A program made the position numbers and the translations under genes. Positions 42,020 to 50,916 of a stretch of DNA of 61,344 bases are shown here, in pieces. How positions within the stretch are numbered: position 1 is the first letter of the stretch; every line of letters begins with the position of its first letter. The notes under the pieces are model-generated. The model saw only the letters and a program-made list of their open reading frames with translations, was not told where the DNA came from and made no database searches. The stretch is from RGIG8597 sp045133795 (GTDB lineage: Bacteria; Spirochaetota; GWE2-31-10). The stretch lies in the NCBI GenBank assembly GCA_045133795.1, contig JBGUUT010000100.1, positions 1-61,344 on the forward strand, written 5' to 3'.

Positions 42020-43257
42020 AAAAAAATTTTTATGTTATATGTTTTTTAGTTTTCACTTTATCACAAGTTTTTTCAACAGAATCATCTTTACGTGGGATGA
42101 ACGGAATCAGTGATAACGGTAATAATTTTATACCGGATTTTTGGGCTGATACTTTAATGGTAAACCCGGCTTTTGCAACTGAATTAAAAGCAAAATGGGG
42201 ACTTCATCTTAATAATTCATTGAGATTAGGTATTCATGGTACAGCAAATAATGTTGCCAATAAAGTCGTAACAGATGTTAGTTTTGCAACCGGTGTAGAT
42301 CCGATGGTATTAATTAACTTTTCTAATTTTGTTTTTGGTATCGGTGGTGCTGCTAATTTTGGATTTTTTTCCAATGATACAAATGGAGACGTAAGTGTTT
42401 CACCTTATGTGAATGCCGGTGCGGAAGCTTTATTTGCTTTTAATATTAAAGATTCTTTTAGATTTGGTATTGATGCAAAATTTGTTGCGAATTTGGATGG
42501 TAGTTTAATCTTAAGAGGTGTGGTTACTCCGGGTATAATATTTTCATTTGAGAAGAATATGTTATCACTATCAGCTCCTATTCATTTAGCCTATGTTGAC
42601 GATGAAGATTTAAACGGAAAATTCAGATTTGGTATTATTTTTGTTGATGATTTATTGATAAGCGATAAATTTACGATTCGTATTCCTGCCAGAGCTGATG
42701 TAAGACTTTATACGACACCTTCAACATGTCATGTTACAGTGCCGTTTTCTGCCGGAATCTCTCTTATCGGAAAAGTTAATGATCCGTTGTTGTTCTTTGC
42801 AGGTTTAGATATCGGAACTTCTTTTGGTAATGCTTCCGTGACTGTTGATGATGATGACAAGGAAACGGTTAAAGCAACAGAAAAAAACTATTTTGGATTT
42901 ACGCTGGCACCGACTTTGAATGCCGGAGTGGAAGCAAAAGTTCTTTCATGGTTTACACTCAGAACAGGGTTAAGTCATTATTTCTGTCGTAATGAATATC
43001 ATCACTATGATGAAACTGACTTAACTGATGAGTGGTGGGAAAATAAATTTACTCTTATTGGTGGAATTACTTGGACTGCAGGATGTACTTTTGTTGTAGG
43101 AAAAAATGTTAGAATTGATTTGGCTGCAGATTTGCAAAATTTAGAATCTGCTTTCTATTCTAAAAATCATGCAGTTACAGGTTATGACTATGATAACAAT
43201 TTTAAAGTTTTGTTGACTGCTGCAGTTTCTGTTTTTTCATCTAAAACAGCAGAATAG
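42016..43257 (+). CDS. Putative outer-membrane beta-barrel protein
   Basis: Signal peptide of about 20 residues (cleavage near VFSTES). The 413-residue protein consists mainly of alternating polar/hydrophobic strands with many Gly and aromatic residues, as in outer-membrane barrels of treponemes; it opens SLRGMNGISDNGNNFIPDFW. No exact family recognised. AGGAGGCGAAGAA overlaps the end of the lipoprotein gene and acts as its ribosome binding site. Confidence 0.7.
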   Translation: MKKNFYVICFLVFTLSQVFSTESSLRGMNGISDNGNNFIPDFWADTLMVNPAFATELKAKWGLHLNNSLRLGIHGTANNVANKVVTDVSFATGVDPMVLINFSNFVFGIGGAANFGFFSNDTNGDVSVSPYVNAGAEALFAFNIKDSFRFGIDAKFVANLDGSLILRGVVTPGIIFSFEKNMLSLSAPIHLAYVDDEDLNGKFRFGIIFVDDLLISDKFTIRIPARADVRLYTTPSTCHVTVPFSAGISLIGKVNDPLLFFAGLDIGTSFGNASVTVDDDDKETVKATEKNYFGFTLAPTLNAGVEAKVLSWFTLRTGLSHYFCRNEYHHYDETDLTDEWWENKFTLIGGITWTAGCTFVVGKNVRIDLAADLQNLESAFYSKNHAVTGYDYDNNFKVLLTAAVSVFSSKTAE

Positions 43258-43296
43258 TTATTGTGATAATAATTTTATTTAATAATTAATTTTTTT

Positions 43297-43338
43297 AAAG
43301 GATTTAACCTTGTTTTTTGTGAGGTTAAATCCTTTTTT
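43297..43338 (+). terminator. Terminator between convergent genes
   Basis: AAAGGATTTAACCT (43297-43310) pairs perfectly with AGGTTAAATCCTTT (43322-43335) and T-run follows. It separates the barrel gene from the convergent phosphoesterase gene, whose stop codon overlaps its end. Confidence 0.9.
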
Positions 43339-44167
43339 AATCTAAATGTGGTAAATCTAAAAGTGTTGTTGTAATTTCTGTTTTGTTAATAGATACTAAT
43401 AAAACAGCATTTTTTTCTTTTCCTAACGTTGTAAGTGTTTTATACGTAACATTACGAATTTTGCTTTCATTATTTTGGTGTAAATGTCCAGAGATTACGT
43501 ATTTAACATTGTATTCATCGTTAATATTGAAGAAATAGTATTCATCTTCAGTGTAACTTACGGAAGTCCATTCTTGAACTGTTCCGGTGATAAAATTGTA
43601 ATGAGTAAAAACTAATAATTGCTTATTTGTTGATAATTCTTTTTCATACCAATCTTTTTGCTTGTTTCCGAATGTTCCGGTGGCTGTATCGAGAAAAATG
43701 AGTTTGGTATTTCCTATTTCTAAGGAATAAATAAATTGCCCCAATAACTTTCCAAAGATTTTATTTCCATTATTGTAAACATCGTGATTTCCTAATACCG
43801 GATAAATTATTCCGTTATAATCTTTCATATCATCCAGGAAAAGATTAAATTGTTTTTCTAAACCACTTTGTGAAATATCTCCGTTCACAATTAGAAATGC
43901 GGCATTGTAATCTTGACGTAACTTATCCAGTCTTTTTCCATATCCAAAACTTTTTTTATAATAATGAGTATCTGAAACAATAAGAAAAGAAAAGTTTTCA
44001 GAATCATTTATAGTAGGATTGGGATGTTTTGAATATTTTTTATTATCATCAAAACGAAAATCGATAGTTTCGGAATTTACGATAGAACACAAATCAAGAT
44101 ATTCACAAGAAGTAATAAATAAGAATAAAATAATAGAAAGCTTTTTAATTCTTGAAAAAATGTTCAT
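43337..44167 (-). CDS. Metallophosphoesterase lipoprotein
   Basis: Lipoprotein signal ending LFITSC21. The calcineurin-like domain is complete: VSDTHYYKK (D-x-H), VNGDISQSG, LGNHDVYNNG, FTHYNF and SGHLHQNN. So it should be a two-metal phosphoesterase anchored at the envelope, with an unknown substrate. It is the last gene of a minus-strand run and overlaps the upstream barrel gene by 23 bases. Confidence 0.87.
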   Translation of the reverse strand: MNIFSRIKKLSIILFLFITSCEYLDLCSIVNSETIDFRFDDNKKYSKHPNPTINDSENFSFLIVSDTHYYKKSFGYGKRLDKLRQDYNAAFLIVNGDISQSGLEKQFNLFLDDMKDYNGIIYPVLGNHDVYNNGNKIFGKLLGQFIYSLEIGNTKLIFLDTATGTFGNKQKDWYEKELSTNKQLLVFTHYNFITGTVQEWTSVSYTEDEYYFFNINDEYNVKYVISGHLHQNNESKIRNVTYKTLTTLGKEKNAVLLVSINKTEITTTLLDLPHLD

Positions 44168-44906
44168 AAGTACCTCCGATTGCTATCCAAAATTGGTTTG
44201 GGTAACCGGCTAATGCTCCGGAGCCGGTAAAACCGATTCCGGCATCAACTTCGATACTCCATATTTTTTTTCTTTGCGGGAAAAAATAATTCATTAATTC
44301 TAATTGAAAATTTCCAATTGAAATAAGGTCATCATCAAATACATTTGATAGTTTAATGCCGATATTATAAAAATTAGTAGGGTAGAAATGCGTTTCTAAT
44401 TTTAGAATAGGTGCTAAACGAATGCTGTAATCATTGTTAGATTTATTTATTTTTTCAATATTATAATCAATAATTTTTATATTACCGCCTCCACCTAACA
44501 CAAATAAAAGAACTTTTTTTACTGGAAGTTGTATTTGGAATGAAGTAAATAGATTGTGTTCTATAATTTTATATTTGTTGTAGTTCCATAAAGTATATCC
44601 TTGACACGCTGAGAAAAACTTACATAAGAAAAAATTATTTCTGATACTGAAACGGTCAAGTATTCTATTATCAGAAATAAGAGCAATTTTTATTTCAGGT
44701 GCTATAATTTTTGATAGTTTTACTCTTAGATAATTGGTAAATAATATGCCATTTGATATACCAATATTTGTATTAAAAGTAACAGTGGAAGTTGCACTGA
44801 AAGAAGTTGGGGCGAATAAATAGGGTGATATACCAAAATCTACTTCTTCTGAACAAAGTCCTATTTTTATGAAAATAAATAAAATTATTAGTTTATGCTT
44901 TTTCAT
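44145..44906 (-). CDS. Secreted, probably barrel-forming protein
   Basis: 253 residues with a signal peptide (cleavage near GLCSEE). The rest shows alternating strands and ends with WIAIGGTYEHFF, an aromatic end as in outer-membrane barrels. No family recognised. It overlaps the uracil-DNA glycosylase gene by 14 bases and the phosphoesterase gene by 23 bases. Confidence 0.65.
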   Translation of the reverse strand: MKKHKLIILFIFIKIGLCSEEVDFGISPYLFAPTSFSATSTVTFNTNIGISNGILFTNYLRVKLSKIIAPEIKIALISDNRILDRFSIRNNFFLCKFFSACQGYTLWNYNKYKIIEHNLFTSFQIQLPVKKVLLFVLGGGGNIKIIDYNIEKINKSNNDYSIRLAPILKLETHFYPTNFYNIGIKLSNVFDDDLISIGNFQLELMNYFFPQRKKIWSIEVDAGIGFTGSGALAGYPNQFWIAIGGTYEHFFKN

Positions 44907-45513
44907 TATTTGTATTACCAGATAAAAATTTTATAACTTTCTTTATATCTTCCCAAGTTTCACGCTTGGTTGTTGAACCAGGGAAGTTGTTACGCAAAAT
45001 ATAAGATGGATGATATGTAGGAATGACAGGTATGTCTTGATAATAATTAAAAGTTCCATGCATTTTTGTGATTCCTATTTCTGTATTTAATAAAAATTTA
45101 GTAGCAGGATTGCCTAAGGTTACGATTATTTTAGGACGAATTATATTAATTTGTTCTAATAAAATCCAAGAACAAGCATTTATTTCATCTTTTTCCGGAG
45201 GTCTGTCTCTAAAACCTTTTAAATCAATTGTAGGACGACATTTTACAACATTTCCGATATATACTTGATTACGTGGAATTTTCATTCCTTTTTCAATAAT
45301 TGCAGTTAATAATTCACCTGCAGGTCCTACAAATGGTCGGCCTTGTAAATCTTCCTGTTTGCCTGGACCTTCTCCGATAAACATAACTTGAGCATCTGGA
45401 TTTCCTTCGCCAAAAACAAAACAATTTCTACATGCACCTAATTTGCATTTCTGACAATCTTTAGTATTCATGTATAGTTTATGAAGTAATTGTTTTTTTT
45501 CATCGAAATCCAT
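44893..45513 (-). CDS. Family 4 uracil-DNA glycosylase (Fe-S)
   Basis: Removes uracil from DNA. Iron-sulphur ligands are Cys20 and Cys23 (DCQKCKLG), plus Cys in VVKCRP and NACSW. Motif 1 reads GEGPGKQEDLQGRPFVGPAG and motif 2 HPSYILR. Length 206. Extra Cys pair (CRNC) just after the first ligands, which is often present in the family. AAGGAA precedes the ATG. It lies just after the rplY terminator. Confidence 0.93.
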   Translation of the reverse strand: MDFDEKKQLLHKLYMNTKDCQKCKLGACRNCFVFGEGNPDAQVMFIGEGPGKQEDLQGRPFVGPAGELLTAIIEKGMKIPRNQVYIGNVVKCRPTIDLKGFRDRPPEKDEINACSWILLEQINIIRPKIIVTLGNPATKFLLNTEIGITKMHGTFNYYQDIPVIPTYHPSYILRNNFPGSTTKRETWEDIKKVIKFLSGNTNNEKA

Positions 45514-45534
45514 TATTCATTCCTTTGAGGCGAT

Positions 45535-45562
45535 AAAAAAAGGCTTCCTTTAGGAAGCCTTT
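45535..45562 (-). terminator. Terminator after rplY
   Basis: On the minus strand the arms at 45562-45553 and 45548-45539 pair over 10 bp with a 4-base loop, and a U-run follows. Confidence 0.93.
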
Positions 45563-45578
45563 CACATAATCTATTTAT

Positions 45579-46133
45579 TTATTTGTCAGAAGCTGCAACG
45601 TTTGCAATTACTTCATCTGCATTATCTAAAACCTTAAACTTTTTAGAGTCAAGAGTTAAATCTTTAACGCAGAAAGATTGATTGATATCTAAGTTAGAAA
45701 CATCAACATCGATGTTTTCAACTAAATCTTCAGGCAAACATTCAACTTTAACAGTTGATTTAAAAGTTTCAAAACTACCAAATTTCTTTAAACCAATAGG
45801 AGAACCAACGCATGTTAATGGGATAGAAACAGTAACAGGTTTTCCATTTTTTAATTCATAAAAATCAACATGTAAGAAAATATCTTTCAAGTGATCTTTT
45901 TCGTAATCTTTAACCAAAGCTTGGTATGTTTTATCTTCGAACTTAATATCAATAACAGTTGCTCTTGATATTTTTGAAGAAATTTTTTCAAAAGCATCTT
46001 TTTTTATTAAGAAATTAACATTTTCTCCTTGACCATACATGTTAGCAGGAATAAAACCTTCTTTTCTATATTTTTTAGAAGCTTCTTTTTTTAATAAATC
46101 CCTTTTTTTTGCTTCAAGTACAAAATTTGACAT
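45579..46133 (-). CDS. rplY: Ribosomal protein L25/TL5/CTC family
   Basis: 5S rRNA-binding protein of the 50S subunit. The start at 46133 (MSNFVLEAKKRDLLKK) is preferred to one 30 bases upstream, because GAAGGAGTG lies just before it. 184 residues: L25 domain in the first 95 (REGFIPANMYGQG, VKDYEKDHLKDIFLHVDFYEL), then the TL5-type domain. It lies between tRNA-Gln and a terminator. Confidence 0.94.
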   Translation of the reverse strand: MSNFVLEAKKRDLLKKEASKKYRKEGFIPANMYGQGENVNFLIKKDAFEKISSKISRATVIDIKFEDKTYQALVKDYEKDHLKDIFLHVDFYELKNGKPVTVSIPLTCVGSPIGLKKFGSFETFKSTVKVECLPEDLVENIDVDVSNLDINQSFCVKDLTLDSKKFKVLDNADEVIANVAASDK

Positions 46134-46174
46134 TTTGTGAAACACTCCTTCGTCATTTTCCATTTAATAAAGAT

Positions 46175-46247
46175 CTGGGTCGGCAGGATTCGAACCTGCG
46201 GAATGCCAGTACCAAAAACTGGTGGCTTACCACTTGCCGACGACCCA
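46175..46247 (-). tRNA. tRNA-Gln (anticodon TTG)
   Basis: The acceptor TGGGTCG pairs with CGACCCA, with discriminator G, as expected for tRNA-Gln. The anticodon loop TTTTGGT with stem CCAGT/ACTGG gives TTG. The T-arm CGCAGG-TTCGAAT-CCTGC region is normal. No CCA is encoded. It is on the same strand as ispE (33 bases upstream) and rplY. Confidence 0.95.
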
Positions 46248-46279
46248 AAAACTTTTTTGAAGCTATCAAGATGTTCATC

Positions 46280-47146
46280 TCATAGCTGCGTTTCAAATGT
46301 AATTAGCTTATATCCTTTTTTTTCTAATATTTCAATACTTTTTTTCATTTTTTTGCAAGAATTAAAAAAACCAATAATTGTTGAGCCAGAACCGGACATT
46401 AAAGCACCATCAGCCTCACTTTTTAGAATATCGTTTTTGATAGTTTGGAGTTCACTAAATCTGGTAAAAATACTTTTTTCAAATTTATTATAGAGAGAAC
46501 TAATGAATAAATTATAATCTCCTGTTTTTATTGCTTTAATCATCATTTTTAGTTTTATTTGATTTTCATATGAGTTGAAGATTAATTTATCTTCGTCTAA
46601 GCATTGATATGCAAATGGAGTAGGAATTTTTGTTTCAGGAAAAACCATTAGAGAATAAAAATGAAGTTTAGGATTATTAATGTTTCGTGTTATTTCACCG
46701 AAACCTGTGATTTTTTGTGTACCGGCATCTATAAAATATGGGACATCGGCACCTATATGTGCTGCAATTTCTTTTAATTTTTGTGAGGAGAAGCGGGTAT
46801 TACAGTAACGATTTAATATTTTTAAAATCCCGGCAGCATCGGAAGAGCCTCCGCCTAAGCCTCCGCCTAGTGGAATATTCTTTTTTAATTCAATATTTAA
46901 TCCTATTTTTTTTATTTTAGTGTAATCAAAAAAGATATCATAAGCTTTATTGATTAAATTGGATTTAGAATCGATGGAATTGGTGGAATCTTGTACTATG
47001 CATTCTTGTGATGAATTTTCAGAACAAATCAATTCATCTTTAAGATTAGTTTCGAAGAAAATACTTTCAATTCTGTGAAAATTATTTTTGTATTTTTTGG
47101 TAATATCCAGGAAAACATTTATTTTTGCAGGGCAATGAATTGTCAT
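46280..47146 (-). CDS. ispE: 4-diphosphocytidyl-2-C-methyl-D-erythritol kinase
   Basis: GHMP-family kinase of the MEP pathway, between the IspD and IspF steps. Opens with CPAKINVFLDI (Lys8 conserved). The ATP loop PLGGGLGGGSSDAAGIL lies near residue 100, and the third GHMP motif MSGSGSTIIGFF is near the end. Length 288. It follows the P-loop/Asp23-like gene by 8 bases, then tRNA-Gln and rplY follow on the same strand. Confidence 0.95.
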   Translation of the reverse strand: MTIHCPAKINVFLDITKKYKNNFHRIESIFFETNLKDELICSENSSQECIVQDSTNSIDSKSNLINKAYDIFFDYTKIKKIGLNIELKKNIPLGGGLGGGSSDAAGILKILNRYCNTRFSSQKLKEIAAHIGADVPYFIDAGTQKITGFGEITRNINNPKLHFYSLMVFPETKIPTPFAYQCLDEDKLIFNSYENQIKLKMMIKAIKTGDYNLFISSLYNKFEKSIFTRFSELQTIKNDILKSEADGALMSGSGSTIIGFFNSCKKMKKSIEILEKKGYKLITFETQL

Positions 47147-47154
47147 TTTTAATC

Positions 47155-48006
47155 CTAACTTATAGTTTGTTTTATTTCTATATCAACTTTTGAAATAGTT
47201 AATCCGGTAAAACTTTCAATTTTTTCCTTAATAATATTGCGCAATTTCAATAATATATCCGGTGTAGTTTTTTGATAGTCAGCGGCTATGTATAGTTTTA
47301 TGGAATAACGGAGTTTATCTTCATTTATAAGTTTATTTTTTAAAAGTTTAATATCAGGGGAATATTCTTCTATACAAAAGCTTATCATTTGACTTAGTGC
47401 TTCTGGTGAAATTTGAATTTTCCCATCTTCATTGAAATTGGGACGAACAATTGTTTTTTCTATAACTTTTTCTTTTCCCTTTACATTTTTAAAAAGATGA
47501 ATTGCATTTAACACAAGTGTCGGGTATTTCTTTTTTACTTCGATAATCGGAATTGGGATGACATGTTTTCCTTCTTTTATTCGACTTTTTCGAGCTAATT
47601 GAATTTCTTCTTTTGTTGCAATATCTTCAATCTTAATCATTTTATATTTTTTAGGGAGATGAAGCCGTTCTATAATTTTTTTCAGCATATTTTCACTGGT
47701 GGATAAAATTAATAGTGAATTGAAATGTTCTTTTTGAAGTGCTTTTCGAACTTCTCTGGCGTGTTTTGTTTCTGTGAATATAGCCCTTTTAATTGCACTT
47801 ACGTGATATTTTTCTTCCTTTGCAGAATATCCGGCTAGAATTTTTTGGTCTTTTAATAATAGACCGTCATCGATAACATAATGAATGTTATATTTATCTG
47901 CAAGTAGAAAAGCTCTAAAACTTTTACCTGTACCGGGTGCACCCACTAAACCATATATTTTTTTGGGACGAATCCCCCAGAATAAATCATTAAAGGAAAA
48001 AGCCAT
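47155..48006 (-). CDS. P-loop ATPase domain fused to an Asp23-like domain
   Basis: 283 residues, no signal peptide. Walker A GAPGTGKS at 22-29 in a domain that runs to about residue 190; Walker B is not clear. The C-terminal ~90 residues (from KIQISPEALSQMISF to ITSKVDIEIKQ-like end) follow the Asp23/Gls24 (DUF322) pattern, including SIKLYIAADYQ then KLRNIIKEKIESFTGL. Asp23 proteins are linked to envelope stress in Gram-positives. The exact function here is unknown. It is 8 bases upstream of ispE. Confidence 0.7.
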   Translation of the reverse strand: MAFSFNDLFWGIRPKKIYGLVGAPGTGKSFRAFLLADKYNIHYVIDDGLLLKDQKILAGYSAKEEKYHVSAIKRAIFTETKHAREVRKALQKEHFNSLLILSTSENMLKKIIERLHLPKKYKMIKIEDIATKEEIQLARKSRIKEGKHVIPIPIIEVKKKYPTLVLNAIHLFKNVKGKEKVIEKTIVRPNFNEDGKIQISPEALSQMISFCIEEYSPDIKLLKNKLINEDKLRYSIKLYIAADYQKTTPDILLKLRNIIKEKIESFTGLTISKVDIEIKQTIS

Positions 48007-48142
48007 TTTTTTCTCCTGTTGAATTCAATTAATTATTAAACTTATAAGGTTTTATTTATTAATGAACAAGTTTTTTTCATTATAAAAGCATTAATTCATT
48101 TAAAGTATGGACTAATTTTATCAAAAATTGTATTTTATCTCT

Positions 48143-49399
48143 ATGAAAAGAAGAACATTTTTATTTTTTATTTTTATAATGTTTATGGTTGCATGTGCTT
48201 CAGAAGAGGAGAAAACTTCTAATGATTTCGGAGTAAAAAATATAACTCCTTACTTTGTTGGAGATAATGAAGATTCTAGTGAAATGAAGTTTGAATTTCA
48301 GGCAAATCTTACAGATAAAACTTATGCTCTGGATTTTTCTCAAAATTGGGAAATAGAGAAAATTTCTTTAGAAAATTATAATTTTTATTCGGGAAAATTG
48401 AACAGTAAAATCGTTGAGAAAAATGATAATAAAATTATTAATAATGACTTTATTTATGAAAATAAAAATGATGATTTAAGTAGAATTTCTGCAATCTTTT
48501 ATAAAAACGGATATTATAAAGTAAAATATTTTATTACGGATTATGAAAATACTCAAGAAAAAGAATTGATTCTTAAAATTGGTGAGGTAGATATCCCGAA
48601 TTTATATCTTTCTTTAAATATTCCGGATATAGAAAGAGATGTATCGAATGATTATGTCGGGCATTTTGAAATCTCTGCAGGAAATATCGATACGACTCCG
48701 GATTATGTTGATATAGAATTGAAAGATCTGAAAAAGTCATGGTTTGATTCTAAAATAAAAATAGATTCTTTAAAACAATTTGTAATAAATAGCGGTGTAT
48801 CATTTGATATAAAAAATAAAAAAGATGAAGTTTTGTCAAATAATTTTGTTGCTTTCTCAGATTTTATAGAGATACAGAAAAAAGGTGAGAATTTTTTCTT
48901 CACTAATGAAGAGATTGATATAACAAATAAACAAATAGAAATTTCCATAAAAAATTATGTTTACGAAAATGAAGAAGAAAGACTTTTTTATGATATGAGA
49001 AATCCATTGTATTTTTCTATTTTGAATTTTGGAGAAGAAAATGGAAAGAGTTTTTTTACATCGTTATATAATACTTTTGATATATCAAAAAGTCCTTGTA
49101 AATTTCAAAAAACAGATAAGAATGTTATTTCATCTAGTTTGTTTGTAGGGACAGCTGGGGTTTATTTTAAAAAATCAAATTATGCTGTTTGTTTTTCTGC
49201 AGATGGAGTTGTATCCGAAATTGTTGATGTTGATAAAAAAAGACCATATCCTGCTTATCCTTATGGATATTTGTTTGGGCGTTTAGGAAAGAATGGTTGT
49301 GTTTTTCCGATTGGTAAATATTTTTTGAGTGATTCAAAAAAGATGACTGATTTTTATATTTATGATGCAGTAAATAATTCATTGGAAAAACAGGAATAA
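48143..49399 (+). CDS. Lipoprotein of unknown function
   Basis: Start at 48143 gives a lipoprotein signal ending MFMVAC18. The 418-residue protein is rich in Asn, Lys, Asp and Phe and looks like repeated beta-sandwich modules, which I cannot assign. There is no ribosome binding site; a TATTTT box ends seven bases before the ATG, so the mRNA may be leaderless. An upstream in-frame TTG (48128) would spoil the signal peptide. Confidence 0.7.
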   Translation: MKRRTFLFFIFIMFMVACASEEEKTSNDFGVKNITPYFVGDNEDSSEMKFEFQANLTDKTYALDFSQNWEIEKISLENYNFYSGKLNSKIVEKNDNKIINNDFIYENKNDDLSRISAIFYKNGYYKVKYFITDYENTQEKELILKIGEVDIPNLYLSLNIPDIERDVSNDYVGHFEISAGNIDTTPDYVDIELKDLKKSWFDSKIKIDSLKQFVINSGVSFDIKNKKDEVLSNNFVAFSDFIEIQKKGENFFFTNEEIDITNKQIEISIKNYVYENEEERLFYDMRNPLYFSILNFGEENGKSFFTSLYNTFDISKSPCKFQKTDKNVISSSLFVGTAGVYFKKSNYAVCFSADGVVSEIVDVDKKRPYPAYPYGYLFGRLGKNGCVFPIGKYFLSDSKKMTDFYIYDAVNNSLEKQE

Positions 49400-49459
49400 C
49401 TTTTTAGTTTGGTAGATAAAGTTATATGTATTTAGTTGTGATTATAAAAAAGGTAGTAT

Positions 49460-50665
49460 ATGAAGTCAAAAAGAATAGCTTATTCCTTGAATGGTGAAGG
49501 GTTTGGGCATTACGGAAGAAGTATTGGTATAATAAAATATTTAGCAAATTATTTTTCGGATTTTCAAATAGATGTTTATTGTTATTATAATACTTATTCT
49601 ATAATTTCTAAAGATTTATCGCTTCCTGCCAATGTTTCAATAAAAAAGAATGTTGGTATGCATATGTGTTATAACAAAAGAGGAACTATTAGTTTTTTGA
49701 AGACGATTTTTTTGAGTAAATCTAATTATGCGAACTTTTTTAAAATTTTTAAAGTAACGCTTTGTGCTAAAATATTTAATCCTATTATAACGTTTTTTAA
49801 TAAGAAATCTTCTTTTGGATATAATTATACAAAAAAATACATTGATGATTTTGATTTTGCAATTGTAGATTATGAACCTTTATTGCCACAGATTGCAGAA
49901 ATTAGAAAGAAAAAGTTCATTACTGTGGATAGTATAAATTTATTACTTTGTGGGGATTTTTCAGGTTGTGGTTTGAATGGAAAAGATTGGTTTTATAGAC
50001 AAATTAATAAGTTTCTGACACAAATAGAAGCTCCGTTATCAAATCCTGCAATAATAACAACAATTTATGATTATCCTATAAAAAAGAAATTTAAAGATAG
50101 AATAATTAAAGTTGGTCCGTTGGTTCGTAAAGAGATATCAGAATTAGTATCTGAAGTGGTTGTGGATGATTTTATTTTGGTTTACGTAAGAGGGGCTGTT
50201 AAGAAAAAATTATTGCCGGTAATAAAAGAAGTTACAGATGTTTCTTTTGTTGTATTTACTGATACTTTGTCAGAAGTGGAAATGGTGCAATATTCTGCAA
50301 GTCATATAAAATTTCATGATATTAATCCTGTTGTATTTCCGGATTATTTTAAGCGTTGTCGTGCAATCATATCTGCATCAGGATATACTTCCATATCAGA
50401 AGCAATGATATTAAAGAAGCCTTTTTTTGCCGTTAGTATAGGTGGTGTGCTTGCATTTGAACAGCGTTTAAGTTTGAATGCACTTCGTAATAGTGGGTGT
50501 GGAGACGGGTGTACTCATAGAAAATTTAATAAGAAGTGCTTGATGTCTTTCTTGGAACATTTAAATCAATATCAGCAAACGTTGGAAGAACGAAATTATC
50601 AAGATGATACAACCCATGTTGCTGAATTGATTATAGATATGATTGAAAAAGAGCTGAAAAATTAA
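49460..50665 (+). CDS. GT-B glycosyltransferase (family 28/MurG-like C-terminus)
   Basis: 401 residues, cytosolic. N-terminal KRIAYSLNGEGFGHYGRSIGII is the typical opening of UDP-sugar transferases with a Gly/His loop. The C-terminal domain has ISASGYTSISEAMILKKPFFAVSIGGVLAFEQ, the donor-binding pattern seen in MurG and MGT proteins. Probably moves a sugar onto a lipid or envelope glycan; donor and acceptor are not known. Its stop codon lies within a terminator stem. Confidence 0.85.
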   Translation: MKSKRIAYSLNGEGFGHYGRSIGIIKYLANYFSDFQIDVYCYYNTYSIISKDLSLPANVSIKKNVGMHMCYNKRGTISFLKTIFLSKSNYANFFKIFKVTLCAKIFNPIITFFNKKSSFGYNYTKKYIDDFDFAIVDYEPLLPQIAEIRKKKFITVDSINLLLCGDFSGCGLNGKDWFYRQINKFLTQIEAPLSNPAIITTIYDYPIKKKFKDRIIKVGPLVRKEISELVSEVVVDDFILVYVRGAVKKKLLPVIKEVTDVSFVVFTDTLSEVEMVQYSASHIKFHDINPVVFPDYFKRCRAIISASGYTSISEAMILKKPFFAVSIGGVLAFEQRLSLNALRNSGCGDGCTHRKFNKKCLMSFLEHLNQYQQTLEERNYQDDTTHVAELIIDMIEKELKN

Positions 50666-50681
50666 TTTCAGCTCTTTTTTT
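50648..50681. terminator. Bidirectional terminator between convergent genes
   Basis: AAAGAGCTGAAA (50648-50659) pairs with TTTCAGCTCTTT (50666-50677). T-run to the right and A-run to the left let it work for both strands. Confidence 0.9.
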
Positions 50682-50865
50682 AAATATACATATCAATTTT
50701 ATTTCCGATTCCGGAATTGTTATTGTTTACCACAGTCTGATTAATAACAGCAGAAAGTTGATTAGTTACGTTACTTTTTGCAACAATTGCTTGTGATATG
50801 AATTTATTTAACTGTGCACTCATTTGTGCGATTTGATTGTAAGTTGACATTGTAACAGAATTCAT
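50680..50865 (-). CDS. Small protein, possibly YjfB-type putative motility protein
   Basis: 61 residues. GGGAGG lies eight bases before the ATG, a strong ribosome binding site, so this is a real gene. The N-terminal helix (SAQLNKFISQAIVAKS) and C-terminal GIGNKIDMYI recall the short YjfB family (putative motility proteins), which end in a similar GN-x-IDV motif. The match is by eye and weak. It shares the terminator with the glycosyltransferase gene. Confidence 0.65.
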   Translation of the reverse strand: MNSVTMSTYNQIAQMSAQLNKFISQAIVAKSNVTNQLSAVINQTVVNNNNSGIGNKIDMYI

Positions 50866-50916
50866 TTTTTATTCCTCCCGATTTAAATTTTCGGAAGAAA
50901 TAAAAAAAATAAAATA

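Noticed and set aside
46137..46493. Plus-strand open frame across tRNA-Gln and ispE
   Set aside because: It is antisense to a complete tRNA and to a conserved kinase gene.
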